64,000 nucleotides of DNA from Prochilodus magdalenae (Eukaryota > Chordata > Actinopteri > Characiformes > Prochilodontidae): positions 1-64,000 of the forward strand of contig JAMWET010005005.1 of NCBI GenBank assembly GCA_024036415.1. Direction: 5' to 3'. Every line of letters begins with the position of its first letter. Within the stretch, counting starts at the first letter, position 1. Below the pieces are notes generated by a model that was given only the letters and a program-made list of their open reading frames with translations, was not told where the DNA came from and ran no database searches. Of the stretch, positions 37,504 through 51,784 are shown piece by piece. The position numbers and the translations under genes were made by a program.

Positions 37504-38329
37504 ACATACACACACACATGTATATTTCAAGCTATGAAATAAATTCTCTCTCTACTATTTTAATGTTCTCAGTGTTTTGAGAGACACAACCTAGAAAAAC
37601 ACCTATGAGGTATTTATCTTACCTGGTCTAAGGAACTTGTTGCTCTATAACAAGCTGTATAAAAATACATACACATTAAGCAGCAGTGTGGATGCAGGCA
37701 GTTTGTTTCCTAATGCACAGCAGAGTTACCCATCAGCTAAGATTTGGAAAAGTAAGTCAATAGTAGGTCAATATTAGTTGAAAATCCGTTATTCCAAAAC
37801 ACCAAGTCAGACTGTGATGTATACTGCTGCCAGAAACATCCTGGAGGAGGTGTTTTTATTCTCCACCAGGCCAAGACTGCCTCTATATGTTTACTCCTGT
37901 GGGCTGCAATCTTGTTTTTCTTTCCTTTTGTTTTTTCCTTTGCCGGAATCCTGTGCTATTTCCGATTAGGGCAGTCTATAACCATTGTGTTTGTCACTGA
38001 AGTAATGAGTGTAATAGGAAGGCGACTCAAATCGAACAACAACTCCCTATATATATAGTTCTTCCAGCATCAGGAGCGGAAGTTTGGTAGGCGTCTTATT
38101 TCGGGTTAATATAAAATGCTGAAGCTGTAAAGCGAGAGATGTCAGCAACAGCACAGCAGCCCAGGAGCTGACACAACACAGGAGAATTAAATTAAACCCA
38201 AAAAGGAGTTATGGATTCAATGTGTATAAATAAAATATAAAGAAGCCGGAATGGAAACAGCGAGTCATAAAAAATGCTGGAGTAGAAGTGTGGCCAGTTG
38301 ACTATACAAACCCAGCACATTTAACTGAG

Positions 38330-38545
38330 CTCACCACACATGGATAACAGGGCTATAAATAGCTGCTCGTGAGTGACGGGACTCATAGATTGAGAAGAGG
38401 GGCTACAGTGCAGTGAATGTCTCATTCCATGTGTGGAAAATTGGTCCAGAGCAGATGTTAATGATTGGCTAAAAGGAGTGACTGCTGTGCCAAAGACCAT
38501 AGTGTGAAGGAAGTAGCTGAATTGGGAATGATAGAGCCCCATCTA
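38330..38545 (+). repeat. Dispersed repeat family 'GGCTATAAATA', copy 2
   Basis: Matches 18238-18440: CAGGGCTATAAATAGCTG, CATAGATTGAGAAGAGGGGC and ACCATAGTGTGAAGGAAG. The right half of the longer copy is missing. Confidence 0.75.
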
Positions 38546-38584
38546 GGACCTTTAAGATGACTTCAAATGATCAAGAACCAAACA

Positions 38585-39240
38585 TCCATTATCAGTACCT
38601 GACCTCAGTAATGCAATGAATACAATCAAATCCTCACAGCAATGTGAATAGAGACTCTGGAGCAATCACACAGGAGCCAAAGAGTCACTGTCCCTAACAC
38701 TGGGCTGTAGAACAGTGGTACAGCAGTCTCTGGAATGATGGAACCCCATCCAGCACTTAGGGGATGAGCTGAAGTTCTTCAGAACTACATATCTAACATC
38801 AGTACCTGACCTCACTGATGCAATGAATACAATCAAATCCTCACTGCAATGTGAATAGACACTCTAGGGCAACCATGCATTAGCCCAAAGGTCACCATGG
38901 CTAACACTGGGCTGTAGAGCAGTGGAACTGTGCTATCTGGAGCAATGAAGCCCCATCCAGTTCTTTGGGGATGTGTTAAAGTAATCCCAAATTAATCATC
39001 CAAAAATACATTTCTGACCTCACTGGCATGCTGAATACAAGCAAATCCTCACCACAATGTGAACGGACAATGTGTAGCAAGCAGACGTTAGACAAGGGTC
39101 CAGTTTTTTCCAGTACTTTGGGGATCGGCTGAAGTAATCCAGAAGTAATCATTCAACATCAATACCTGACCTCACTGACGCAATGGATACAATCAAATTC
39201 TCACAGCAATGTAAAGCCTTTCCTGGAAGAGGATGTTACT
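38585..39240 (+). repeat. ~160-210-bp degenerate tandem repeat, four units
   Basis: The phrase TACCTGACCTCACTGATGCA and the following AATACAATCAAATCCTCAC recur near 38597, 38803, 39002 and 39163. The intervening CACTGGGCTGTAGAGCAGTG and CATCCAGTTCTTTGGGGATG also repeat. Units are diverged and of unequal length. No coding frame persists. Confidence 0.8.
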
Positions 39241-39897
39241 CCAGCAAATGGGGACTAACTCCCCATTAATACTGTCATGCCTGCTGGTTCTCCTCTCACC
39301 GCTGATCTCCTGAACTCCATTTCCCATAAGCCACCACCCGATCACCATCACATGTTCACAATCCTCCAATCCTGTTCAGGATTTCAGATCCTCCTCCGAG
39401 GTGTACTAACACACACCTGTTCCCCATTTAGTCTGTTTGTATAAATGCTCCTCTCTCAAACTGACCCTCTGCGAGGGATTGCCACTCTGTGTGTACTGAG
39501 TGTCTCCCCCTGCTGGAGTGGTGGTGTCGCCGCCGTCGCCGTCTCTGGTTTGACTCTAATTTTGACTTTCTGGTTTACTCTTTTGTCCTTCCCCTTTTGG
39601 TACTGTTGCTGCTCTGGTTGTTTTGGCCTGGCCTTGGACTTCTGCCTTACTCTGTCTCTGTCCTCACCCCATGGTTATGTCTGCTTTGGCCTTGTTGCTG
39701 ATGTTGTACTACCAGTCTGTTTACTAAACATCGCTGTGCATTTAGCTCAGCCCGCGTCCCACTCTGTCTGTCCATCAACACAAATACCCTTCATTTAGGA
39801 AGAAACGCTGGAAGAGCAGGTGTCCACAGCCATTTGCAGACACAGTTTACTTTGTGCAGATGTTAAAAACCCAAGTTGGCTGATTCCAAGCAAGGAA

Positions 39898-40090
39898 GTG
39901 AGGCCCAGCCGTCTGACTATATAAACTATTCAGGATGGGAATTACAAATAACACTCAGCTTCCTCAAGGAGAGGTTTGGAAATGGATATACAAATACAGT
40001 GGCCTACATAAAATCACTGCACGCCAGATACACACCAACTGACCGTTTGCATTTAGCCTAGAACTTTGCATATCACTCTATTCGATCTAG
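39898..40090 (+). repeat. Duplicated segment, copy 1
   Basis: Starts GTGAGGCCCAGCCGTCTGAC and is nearly identical to 41540-41745 across ACACCAACTGACCGTTTGC and TTTAGCCTAGAACTTTGC. No terminal repeats or coding frame were recognised. Confidence 0.9.
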
Positions 40091-41076
40091 GTAAGCAGCA
40101 GAACAGATGAAGCTGAAATCCCTCTTTCCATTATACGGACGACCCACTGACCACAGCCAGGCCGAGCGTGATGTTAAAGCCTCTAACTAAACTGAATACA
40201 TTATACGTACATCATCTGAATGAGAACAGGCGGTGCATCTGGAGAGGGTTCTGTTGGAGACAGGCTCAGTGTTGCAGCCTGGGGTAAAGTACATTGGCCC
40301 ATCAGGAACAGCTGCTGGATGGGGTAAGCTCTAAAGGCTCGGTCAGCCTGCGGGCTGGGTGGCAGAGAAGGAGTGGGGGGAAGCTTGTTGCTGAGTTCGC
40401 ATGTACAGCCCCCCTCCACTTCAAGCAACCCGAGACATCTGTGACACGTTTCCTTCCTCCATTTCACGAGTTCCACTCAGGGAACAACGCTGGTCACAGA
40501 GTTTGGAAACAGCATGGGAACATGTTGAACAAACTTTGCACCTGTTCAAGCAAGAAAAACGAAGTAGGTAAACGCTCGAGAACCGGCTTTCAAGAGCTAT
40601 TACCAAGTAAATACACATTAAAGGAGAGAATGTATGTATCGATGTATATTTAATGGGAGGCTTGATAAATGTTAGGGACATAAACAGGACTGTTCCAGAT
40701 GTGGGAAGCTAAATGGAGTACGTCAGGGGGCTGCTAACAAGATTCCATTCACATTTCGACTGGCAATTAAATTTTTCATAGTTGCTGGCAAGAGAGAAAT
40801 ATCAGTTACCATGCCGACTCTGCCATCTCATTGCTCAAGGGGAAGTATCTTCATCTGCTGCTGCAATTACATCAAGACTTCTTCATAAGAGAACACCAAA
40901 TATGACCAGTCAGACGATGAGGCATGTTACTGCGTCCAGTGTTCAGGTCAACTAAGACTACAAGAGTCTAATTCAAGAGATGAACCAACATGAATTTTGG
41001 AGAGGGGGTGGTGGTAGTGGGGGTGGTGGTGGTTGCACACAGTGCCAATGCAGACAGTTACTTCTCAGTGACTGAA

Positions 41077-41500
41077 ACATATCCAATACCATGTAGTACC
41101 TCAAGAAGAACCAATAACATCTGTGATTGTATTTGGCGTGGACTGCACAAGTTTCTGGATGTAGGCCACATCAATGTTCAGACACTCCTCCATCCAAGAA
41201 TTGCGTATCCCTGGCACAATTCCAGGAGAATTCCCTGTAGACTGGGATTTTAGCCATTGCTGGTAGACCTGTATGCCTGTATGCTTCCACACACCTGCAG
41301 ATTTGGAAGGCATGCAGTCACTCCTTTTAGCCAATCATTAACATCTGCTTTGCCATTTTCCACACATGGAACCAGACATTCCCTGCACTGTAGCACCTCC
41401 TCTCAATCTACGGATCCCATCACTCACACCCTGCAGGTATTTATAGCCCCATCATCCTCATGCAGCGCCATCTGCAGAAGCCTGAAGTTACTACCACCTT
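41077..41500 (-). repeat. Dispersed repeat family 'GGCTATAAATA', copy 3
   Basis: Inverted relative to 18238-18680. The plus strand reads CAATCTACGGATCCCATCAC and TTTATAGCCCCATCATCCTC. Its right-hand 135 bases are present again at 41757-41893. Confidence 0.75.
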
Positions 41501-41539
41501 AAACACACAAGTTGATTCTTTTTTTTGTTTTTTGTTTTT

Positions 41540-41745
41540 GTGAGGCCCAGCCGTCTGACTATATAAACTATTCTGGATGGGAATTTCAAATAATACTCGG
41601 CTTTTTATCAAAGAGAGGTTTGGAAATGCATATACAAACACAGTGGCCTACATAAAATCACTGCACGCCGGATACACACCAACTGACCGTTTGCATTTAG
41701 CCTAGAACTTTGCCTTTCACTCTATTCGCCTGTATTCGATCTGGA
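41540..41745 (+). repeat. Duplicated segment, copy 2, between two repeat copies
   Basis: Nearly identical to 39898-40090. It is bracketed by two direct copies of a ~135-base piece (41385-41520 and 41757-41893). This is the arrangement expected from an insertion or template switch that duplicated its flank. Confidence 0.85.
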
Positions 41746-41756
41746 TAAAACATTCC

Positions 41757-41893
41757 CTGCACTGTAGCACCTCTTCTCAATCTACGGATCCCATCACTCA
41801 CACCCTGCAGGTGTTTATAGCCCCATCATCCTCATGCAGCGCCATCTGCAGGAGCCTGAAATTACTACCACCTTGAACACACAAGTTGATTCT
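41757..41893 (-). repeat. Partial copy of family 'GGCTATAAATA', copy 4
   Basis: Direct duplicate of 41385-41520, including CTGCACTGTAGCACCTC, CAGCGCCATCTGCAG and ACACACAAGTTGATTCTT. Confidence 0.85.
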
Positions 41894-43802
41894 TGTTTTT
41901 TGATTTTTGTCAATTTTTTTTACCATCAAGGTTACAAATAAAAATATCTACAGACATGTAGGTTCACTGGAGGTTTTGGACAATAAATAAAATGGCTATA
42001 CTTTTGCTGAAAATACTTTTTATTACTTTTCATTACTGACCTGTACAATCCACAATTTCACATCAGAACACTGACCGATCTCAGGAACAGAATTTTGCAC
42101 GAACCTCTGTGTTTAACTGTACTCATTCTTTGCGACCGGATATTTCCTCTGGTATTAATGATATTAGTTTGGGGTTTGCTCTCTCTTTGAGGCAGAAACA
42201 GCTTGTTCTTTTCTGGGAAGGCTTTACACTTGAGGTTTGTAGAATCTAATTGCAATTAGCTACAAGAGCTTTAGTAAGCTCGGGTTCCTGCAGTTCCTGA
42301 TCATTAACTAATCCCAAATGTATTCAATGATACTTCATAACTCCAGTGAACATAGTTCCACCTCCATGTAGTCCAATGCGGGGGGCCTGGCATAGGCTTG
42401 GCATTGAGCATGATGACCTTTGGCTCATGTGCGGCTGCTCCGGTGTCCCACTCTATTGGTCAGTGCTTTTCTACTGACAACATTACACCAGCTCACAACT
42501 GTGTGATAGCCACCCATAAGACACCTGGCCCAGACCACAGCAAATACAGATTCAGTTATGAACCTCAATAAGTTATAACTGAAGCTCCGAAAAGACTAAG
42601 CACATACAGGTCAGCCATGACAGTGAGCGTGTCCGGACTTTAATTGGCACATATTATAAAAACACATGGTAAATCATTTAGACCGCTCACATGGTCGGTG
42701 TCATTTGACATTTGAGCTCAGCAACTCTGGATACACTGGACTTCCCGTACAGAGTTACTGTTACTGCGTACTAGAGCTGCACCCTCTTGTGGTCAACTGG
42801 CAGAGGGGTGACACAGGGTGCCAGGAGTGATTGACTGCAATGCAGCACACCGAAAATCCACGTGTCATCACAGCGAGTAGAAGATGGCTCACTTCTGGTA
42901 AACAGCGATACAGAACTGTCACATACTCCCTTTGCTAACAAGTTAGAGAGTTAAACACAGGCCCACAGATTCATTTGATGAAATGTTAAGCCGGGTAAAT
43001 GACCAGATTGTGCGGGCCCTCCACAGCGGGGTTGTTGGCTGTAATCCATTTCATCAAGGTCATGAGATGACAATCCTAATCACAAGCTTGTTTACAACAG
43101 GATGGGCCTTCAGTAGGAACATGTAAGACTATAGTATGAAATGGACCGGACAAAAGCTCTGGATCGACTTTTTCAAAGCTGCTTATGAGCGAGTAACACA
43201 TAAGCAGTGACTGGTGGTGATTATTTGCTCCCTTAAGAATTCCAAGTGATAATCATTTGCCAAATTACCCTTTTATACTGTGCTCCAGTTCACGCCTCAT
43301 GGTGTACTGTAAATAGTGCTGCCTCAAAAAGCCCCTTTTCTGAGTCGTGTGTGAGGTTCGGTCTGTGCTCTGACATCAGCTTGACTGTGTTGGAGACTCG
43401 CATAGTGTCTCAGATACTGAATACTGATGTACTCTTGACGGGTCAGGTGCTGTAATGCTGGACAGCCAGTCATTTTTCTTTAAATCACAGATAATTATGA
43501 GAGAGTTTACATCACCTCATTTTTAATTACCTTTCACTGTGGGAAGGAAAGGCCCCTAATGCAGGACAGCCATCCAAGACTGAAGTCACAGCTCACCTAC
43601 TAAGCCAGAAACCTGTTGAATCAGGTGTGTTTGAGCATGGAAAAAGACCAAACCGTGCTGGACTCTGGCCTTCCACAGCAGAGCTCTAGTTCCTGCCCTG
43701 ATGAGGTTATTCATTGAATGGATTTCAATTGTGAATCAGAGTCTGCTTTTCTGAAAGCACAGAAGTGCCAGTCATTATTTAACAGCATTATAAGAGAAAG
43801 AT

Positions 43803-43856
<54 letters not shown>

Positions 43857-44585
43857 AGAGAAAGTGACTCACGATGACTCGAAGAATTTCTTAATATTCT
43901 TTTTTTTTTTTTATGGCCTGATTTATTTATTGATAGTGATGCAGTTACGGTTGCCTCCATTCTTTTTACTGACTGTAATATGTACAATATATGTCAATAA
44001 CTTAATGTACAAAGAAATCAAGGTGATTAAAAACTGGAATGACTTTAAAATAGGTCCCTGGATCTTGTTGCCAGTCCTTTAGCATACGCAGGGCCAAGAA
44101 GGATCTTCAAAAACCTTTTTTCCATCGACAAAGTGCCAGTGCTCATGCCAGAGCTGGTGCTGGTTCCCAGGATCTATTGAACCTATTAGGAATGGGCCCG
44201 CTTTTCCAATAGTTCAAGATCATGTTCTTTCTTCACTACTGATGGGTCTTTTGCTCCTGCTTTGTTGTTTTCACTCATCCTCTTGTGTTGTGGACAATAG
44301 CGTTAACAGTTTTGCATGCTGACGACAACGTCACAACTTTTGCTGCCACTTGTTTCATGGGTTCCTCAGTGAGTTCCAAACCAGTGAGTTGATTGGACAC
44401 AAACAGCACCAATTTTGCCAGTCACCAACCTTTTTTTTTTGTGGTGGGAAAAGGAATGGTCCGAGATTTTGGCACCGGCACCGTGTCATTGGAAAGGAGC
44501 TAAAAGATCACAAAATTTTTATCACCTATGAAAAGACATCCAGAGCAGGTTGGGTCTTTAGTAAGCTAGCATAGAATATACAGAA
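41894..44585. other. Non-coding, minor repeats
   Basis: No exon was recognised. The stretch 42370-42520 (GGCATAGGCTTGGCATTGAG, CTCATGTGCGGCTGCTCC) resembles an interspersed fish DNA-transposon sequence. The stretch 43585-43690 (CTGTTGAATCAGGTGTGTTT, GTGCTGGACTCTGG) resembles half of the palindromic repeat at 49107-49272. The rest shows nothing I can name. Confidence 0.4.
43806..43863. repeat. (GA)n microsatellite
   Basis: Near-perfect GA repeat of about 50 bases with a short AAAAAG break near its right end. Confidence 0.97.
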
Positions 44586-45859
44586 AGGTCCAGAAATACT
44601 TTGACAGTGACACAGTTCTTGTAGTTTCGGCTGACCAAACATCATTCAAGCTTTTGCAAAAGTTCACCAAGAAGGAGAGTCAAGAAACTTCTCAGTTTTC
44701 AGTGCACCGTATGATGTTGATGGCTTATGTGTTATGTCAGGAAGAGGACAGTATGGGCTGTGTATCCTTCAGCAAAGTGTTAACATGTCATAAACAGCTT
44801 CCTTTTTACAGAAGTGTTCTGAAGTGTGGTTGTAGTGACCTATTACTTCATAGCTGCTGTGATCAGTGCTTAGCCGTTAGCTTTTTGATAACTGTAGAGT
44901 CGCTAAAAATTCTGGGCGGTAGATTTATACTAATATATGTGATCTGTGGCTTGTTGTTCAACCAGACAGTTCACCATGTGTACATATACGCACCAGAGAA
45001 CACTCTGCTATACTTTCTGTCTGGGGTCATTGGGTGTCTCTAACGCCACAAAGCTGTTATTCCATAACGTCATACTACACAGCCCCCACTGGAAAATTAG
45101 TCGTCTACAACAAAACTGTGTTAACACTGGCCTGAATTTCTGATCTCATTAAGGACATAGAACTTTTTTTTTTAAATAGTCCCTCTATTTTCACAGAGTC
45201 AAAAGCAATTGGCTCGATTCAGTCAAATGCTGCAGAACTGACAGGACAGCTCCCACCACTACAGATGGATAATGACCCAAAACACAACATGAACACAACC
45301 CAACAACGAAGAAATTAAGTGTTGTTAAATGCCCAAGTTAGCCATCTGAACTAAACTCGAGCAATGCAGTTCACGTACGAAAGACAAAACTGAAGAAGAA
45401 AGATCTACAAATGAAAATCAACCGAAGGTAGCTGCAGTAAAGACCCGGCAAAGAAAAGGCCTGGCAAAGAATCTCAAGGGAGGAAACTCAGCATTTGGTG
45501 ATGTCCATGGGGTCCAGACTTCAGGCGAATATTTACAAATAATCTGTGTATTTATGATTATGTTCATTTGTTCAATTACTATTAAAGCCCTTTGAGCTTT
45601 TATCAGTGTGAAACATGCTCAATAAATCAAGATTATTATTATTACTATTATTATTATTATTATTAATAATATTATGGAGGGACTATGTAAACATGGCTGT
45701 AATTCCTGGTACAGTTAATGTAATATCTGTGTTTAACCTCTGCAGTTAAAGCTGAAAGTCTATACTTCAATCACATTCCATCAAATCAGATCCATTGTGG
45801 TGGTGTATAGAGTGCAAATTTCCAAAAAACTGTGTCACTATCCAAATACTTATGGACCT
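44586..45859 (+). mobile_element. Tc1-like element with degraded transposase
   Basis: Inverted termini: AGGTCCAGAAATACTTTGAC on the left, and on the right the reverse complement of AGGTCCATAAGTATTTGGAT; both are followed inward by GTGACACAGTT. Near 45260-45310 the plus strand encodes LQMDNDPKH, the hallmark second-aspartate region of Tc1 transposases. Stops and frameshifts elsewhere make the copy inactive. A retroelement-like piece with (ATT)n lies inside near 45580-45675. Confidence 0.75.
45628..45674. repeat. (ATT)n microsatellite
   Basis: About fifteen ATT units with one ACT and one AAT break, inside the Tc1-like element. Confidence 0.95.
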
Positions 45860-46134
45860 GACAGTAGCATGGAAAGTGCTGGACAAGAGCTGGGACGAAA
45901 GAATGGAGTTCTGAAAAGCTGTTTGAGACACAATAACAAACCATTACGGCACAATGATGGTTACCAAGCCCTAACAACTGCAAACTGTAATGATCGTTTG
46001 GCAACCTAAAACTCCTCCCCCTTCCACTCCAGCTTTACATATGATGAGACATCCTCCATGTTGCCTTTTTGAGGTATGGGTGAACAGAAGTGCTGCTTCA
46101 AATGCCTCTTTTCAGAGCTCTGTGTTTGGTTTGG

Positions 46135-46251
<117 letters not shown>

Positions 46252-48026
46252 TTAGAATCATAGAGAATCATTAGAATTAGCTTTCACCTGCCACAAATAT
46301 TGCCTATATTAGCCTTTAGCATTGCCAGAGCTTGAAAAATTAGCCTACCAATGAAAGTTGAGAAATAAGACTGTGTGTCTAGAATGCCTTGTTTAATGTG
46401 TATATACAATTACTGGCATTCACTCATTACTAGTAAGAACAGGATCTCTAACTGATGAGTTGCTTTAATATAGTCATATGGAAAAGTTTCAACACCCAGT
46501 CAAATTCCAAGCACATTTTGAACTGTTGGCAATTTTGCTGCAGAATTTGTTTATTTGAGAATTTTAACATTACAAAAATGTCCCGACTTTTACATAACCC
46601 AAGCTATGTATTTTGTTTATTTTTCCCAGCATGTTAAATAAAGTGTTATTTGGTTCTTTTGACATGACCAGTATTCTCCGACCTTAGAAATATACTATTT
46701 TCAAAACACTCCTTATAACTGCAGCAGGAGTGGGCGGGACTAGACTGCTGGAGTCTAAACAGGGGTCAATCACTAATAAGGTAAAATTGTAATTTTATTC
46801 AATTGTATAAAAAAATCACACATGATGTTATTTTTATACATTTATGTGAATTTCATATCTTAAATATAGTTAATTTAATCAGAGTAATTATTTTTTTGCT
46901 GTGTCAGGTATTAAACCTGCACTATTTGACTTACTGCTTGTGCCAACTGACTTTTCAGACTAATTCCAAATAAAACAGGCATCGACCTGGACAGCCATTA
47001 AAACCCTGGTCCTTCAACTTGAGTATGAGTATTTCAAAGCTTATTTTTCAAATAAATAAACATTATTTTAATAATGCTACATGTTCATGGTTTACCTGAG
47101 GTCGTACCCGCATGACATGGTAAACTGAACCATTCTATATCGAATATGACACTATTTTCAATAAGGGTTTAAAGCTACCACCAATGGCATAGCAGCATAA
47201 AGGTCGTCATTATGCTACGCTAATCTGGCGTCTCTTTTATGAAGGCATGTCAAAATAAAAGCTTTTATACGGTTGCACCACCTGATATTTTGAGACTTTC
47301 GGAAGCTAAAAGAAATAACACGAATTCTGCATGGGTGCACTAAAACTGTTTCTAGTAAAAGAGATAATGTAGAATAATTTGATATATGATACACGTATGA
47401 TACATTCAGTTTGGGACAAATTTTGGACTCGGAAACACAAAATGCATGTCATGCCAATGACCCATCAGCAGACGTACGCAAGAGCGTGAGTTGCAAAAAA
47501 GTCAGTTAGCTTAGTTTCCATATATGAACTGTAAAGAGTAAACAGCACATTCTGAACCACTCATCAAGAAACACTGTCTGTGGTTTTAACAGGATGCTCG
47601 ATAAACTGCTTAGGCAACACAGAGTTAAGACACACTGGCAACTTTTTATGTCATGCACACTCTGTCCTAGCAAACTATGCGAGTGGATTACAGGAAGAAG
47701 ACAATATGTTTTTAGGGAAGCTATTTTAAAAAGTGACAGAGTGAAAACCTGGCAGCCGTGAATGTCAAAGAGCCCTTTGATGCTCGTTTTATCCTCTTAG
47801 CCTGTCAGAGAGAGGGGCCGAACTGTGCGTTCGTACAGGCTATTAGAGACTGACTGGCAGCAATGTTTAATATAGCAAAGATTCATCATAGTGGTTGCTG
47901 GTGGATGAGACCATGATGTGTACATTTCCTGCTTAATCTTCTGTGGTTGCACTACAGGAGAGAGGCATATACTGTAGGGTCTGGGAATACAGGTTATGGT
48001 CATATGGAGGGCACTGTTGACACTCA

Positions 48027-48209
<183 letters not shown>

Positions 48210-48613
48210 TCAGAATTCCAAACCAGTTTACACAAGAAATGAACATTTATAGATTATTAAATTCCTTTATAACATATAAGTGGATGTTAATTAAGAAGTA
48301 GCACCCATTTAAATGTAATGCCTACTGTACACAACACACAATATGAACCTGATAAAACATGCAAAACTGACCAAACCCTCACAGCCTGTGCTCAGTATCT
48401 ATATGAAAACAGCATTACCAAGATGCAGCAACCCATTTACACTAATAACCCCAAAACTGCAACACTCACTTCTGTGTAACTACGTAAGACTTATGAAATG
48501 CGCTGGGAGCAGGTGTACAAACAAGGCTGAATGTTTCTCTGTCACATGCTGATACTCATTAGCAGTCCCCTAGTGGCACAGAGTCAGCATTTCCACTTTC
48601 TGCTCTTTGCTCA

Positions 48614-49025
<412 letters not shown>

Positions 49026-49106
49026 AATGGATGACATAGTCATTACTTAATAGCAGTTATAGAAATGAAGCTGGTCTCTGTTTTTTGCACGGCACTGTAT
49101 ATAGCA

Positions 49107-49272
49107 GAGTTTCCCAACCCTGGCCCCTCCTCCCTGCAGTCTTTAGTCTTTTCCCTGCTCCCATTACACCGGATCCAACTTATCATGTCATTCATCAACA
49201 AGACATTATGGAGCTCATGTTGGACGGAACAGCACTAAAATGCTCAGGCCAGTGGATTGAGAAACACTGGTA
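49107..49272. repeat. Palindromic dispersed fish repeat
   Basis: Starts GTTTCCCAACCCTGGCCCC and ends GGATTGAGAAACACTGG, roughly inverted ends. The interior CTTTTCCCTGCTCCCATTAC and ACAGCACTAAAATGCTCAGG also resemble each other inverted. This pattern is a common short non-autonomous element in fish. Confidence 0.6.
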
Positions 49273-50119
49273 TATAGAGTGTTACAGTGTGTGAGCTTCT
49301 GCCATCTCCGCTGAGAGTTGGCACTTGTTTGCCGCTGTCTGAAAAAGCACACATCTCGTCTCTGGATGAAAACCGTTTTCTGAACACCGAGCATTCCTCA
49401 GCAGCAGTCTGTGGTCAGGTGGCCTGAAGCTCCCCGAAAACATCGCCGGCTACTCCACAAAGTCTGGCCTGAAACGGCGAGCTCTAAATTACACGGTAAT
49501 ATTGTGAGGTTCGCCTCTGAAAACATTCCACTGCAAAATGCTTCCGATACACAGCAGGCGCACATGACACATCGATCTGGTTTTATGGGCTCTTAAAGTG
49601 ACTACATTTAGTAGCTCCTAAAAAAGACTTCATACTGTGTCCAGTAAAGGCCAGCACATGGGAAGAACTTCAATTACGTTTCAAGGGTCTTCTGATAAAT
49701 GAGTGGGGCTCATATGGTCCCGATGGTCAAAATGAAAAATGCACCCATTAGGTCTGTCACAGTCAGGACGCTGTATCTGACTCCTGTTATAACAATAACT
49801 GCTAAATATTTATATTGGCCGGTTATCTATAGTGCTTCTTAGCTGATAATACTCAGCGACTCCCAGCTGATTACAGAAACTGCTTGTGCTTAAATAAACA
49901 AATGTCGCCCACTGTGGGCAGCTGTGCAAAATGCCCCACTGGTATTGAGCAGGTTCAACGTGGGGTGCTTACTCAACATAACTGGCAACCAAACGTTTGG
50001 TTAAACAGTTTTTGGGACCCAGGGGATCAGCTCCATCTTTACAATTACCACCTCCTGGTTAAATCAGACTGTATCCAATAGATGTTTTACGCTCTTTCTC
50101 CTGTTAGCTTTGTCTTTCT

Positions 50120-50396
50120 CTCCTTCCCCGGGATCGACCTGAGGAGTTTGGGTTCCCCCCTCGAGCCTGGTTCCTCTCGAGGTTTCTTTCTTTACTCTAA
50201 AGGAGTTTTTCCTCACCAATGTTGCCTCTGGCTTGTTCACGGAGGGCTTGAACCCGGTCTCCCTTTACTTACGTCTGTACATGGACTCTGTGTTTTTCTC
50301 TTCCTTTGTATAAACCACTTTTCTGTGAAGCTGCTTTGAAACAACTTAGTTCTAGAAAAGCGCTATACAAATAAAGATTGATTGATTGATTCTTCT
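50120..50396 (+). mobile_element. Dispersed fish repeat, copy 2, with (GATT)n tail
   Basis: Same family as 22131-22297, longer: TGGTTCCTCTCGAGGTTTC, GGAGTTTTTCCTCACCAATG, GTGAAGCTGCTTTGAAACAA and end AAAGCGCTATACAAATAAAG followed by (ATTG)n. The tandem tail suggests a retroposed origin (inference). Confidence 0.7.
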
Positions 50397-51784
50397 TCTG
50401 GAAATGGTCTATTCTAGTTTGTTAGGCCTTCCACATGCCACCCGACGCCCTACACATCTTCTCTACTGTCTAAAGCAATTTACTACAGCACCACCCTGAG
50501 ACAGTTCAGTGCTGTCAAGAAAGACAGAAGCTTGCCAGTTGTGGGAGAAGCAGGTGTTTGTCAGTTTGGAGGTGATATTAAGTTGGACCACCCAGAATTT
50601 TGTGACTTCTAGGGGGTCCAAAAGATTAACTGAGAGTCCTGGACCTCCAGGGACCCCACATATTTCACACCTTGACTCCCATCCTCTGAAGGTGTTAAAA
50701 ACATCAAATAAACAAACATTCATTCATCACTGCTGCGTTAACAACAAATGTCAAATAAACGAACATGGTATCACCTGTTGTGAATGTCTGTTTGCCTTCT
50801 ATAGTGGTATAGCCAACATATTCTCTATATGGCGATTATCTAGCTTAAACACTAGACCTCCTGCTCTTCTGGTGGTAATTCAGAAAGAAGCACTGAGTAA
50901 AAGTAATGGAGGAATTCATTAACAAGAAAATGCAGGAATTTGCCAGCCACTTTCAATGAAGGATAACAGGAGAAGTAAATTAATAACCAGCATTACAGGG
51001 AAAAAGTCCCATCGCTAAAAGGCATGTTGGGGCATGTTGTGGAGTTTCCTCACTCGGATACTGAGATGGCTTGGATCCAGATTGGTCTTATTTACTAATT
51101 ACTGGAAGCTCTTAGCCTGCGGAAAGATCTCACGGCACAGTATAAACAATAAGATGGGAAATAACGTTCTGTCACAATAGCAAAAGCACTGAATGGAACA
51201 CCAGGTGAAATATATCACAGATAGGATCAACACACTAAGCAAAGGGTGTCAGGTGGAATGCTAGCTCTTAGCAATGATGACTCAGCAATGAGATCAGCGC
51301 TGCGCACGTGTGCTAGCGTTTAGTCCACAAAGGATAACCGTTTTGGGTCAAGCTGGCCTGAACCAGTTTAGAAGAGGAAAGTGTGTCATACAATGAGTGT
51401 TTCGACCTGTTCAAGGAGGTAATTAACACTCTCCAGAGAGCGTGTGATGTGTGAAACAGAACAAAACTAAAAACTAAAAAGAAAAAAAAATGTAATACAC
51501 TGAAAAAGAACCATAACAAACGTTATTTTAGTACCTATGGCCACATGAAGCTACAGGAGTATTTGAATATACTTCAAATAATAATAATAAAAAAAAAACA
51601 TCCCCTTATTACATCCATCTCTGGCCAAAAAACTTTTTCTCCAACCTTTCCAACTAAGCATTTGTATTTATAATATTCTCCCCACTGCATACATAAACCT
51701 GGAACCCAACAGCAGGTGGGTTTGGTTGGTTTGGGAAATACATCGGTAACTGTACTGAATCCCAAATACCTGCTTGTTTCACAT

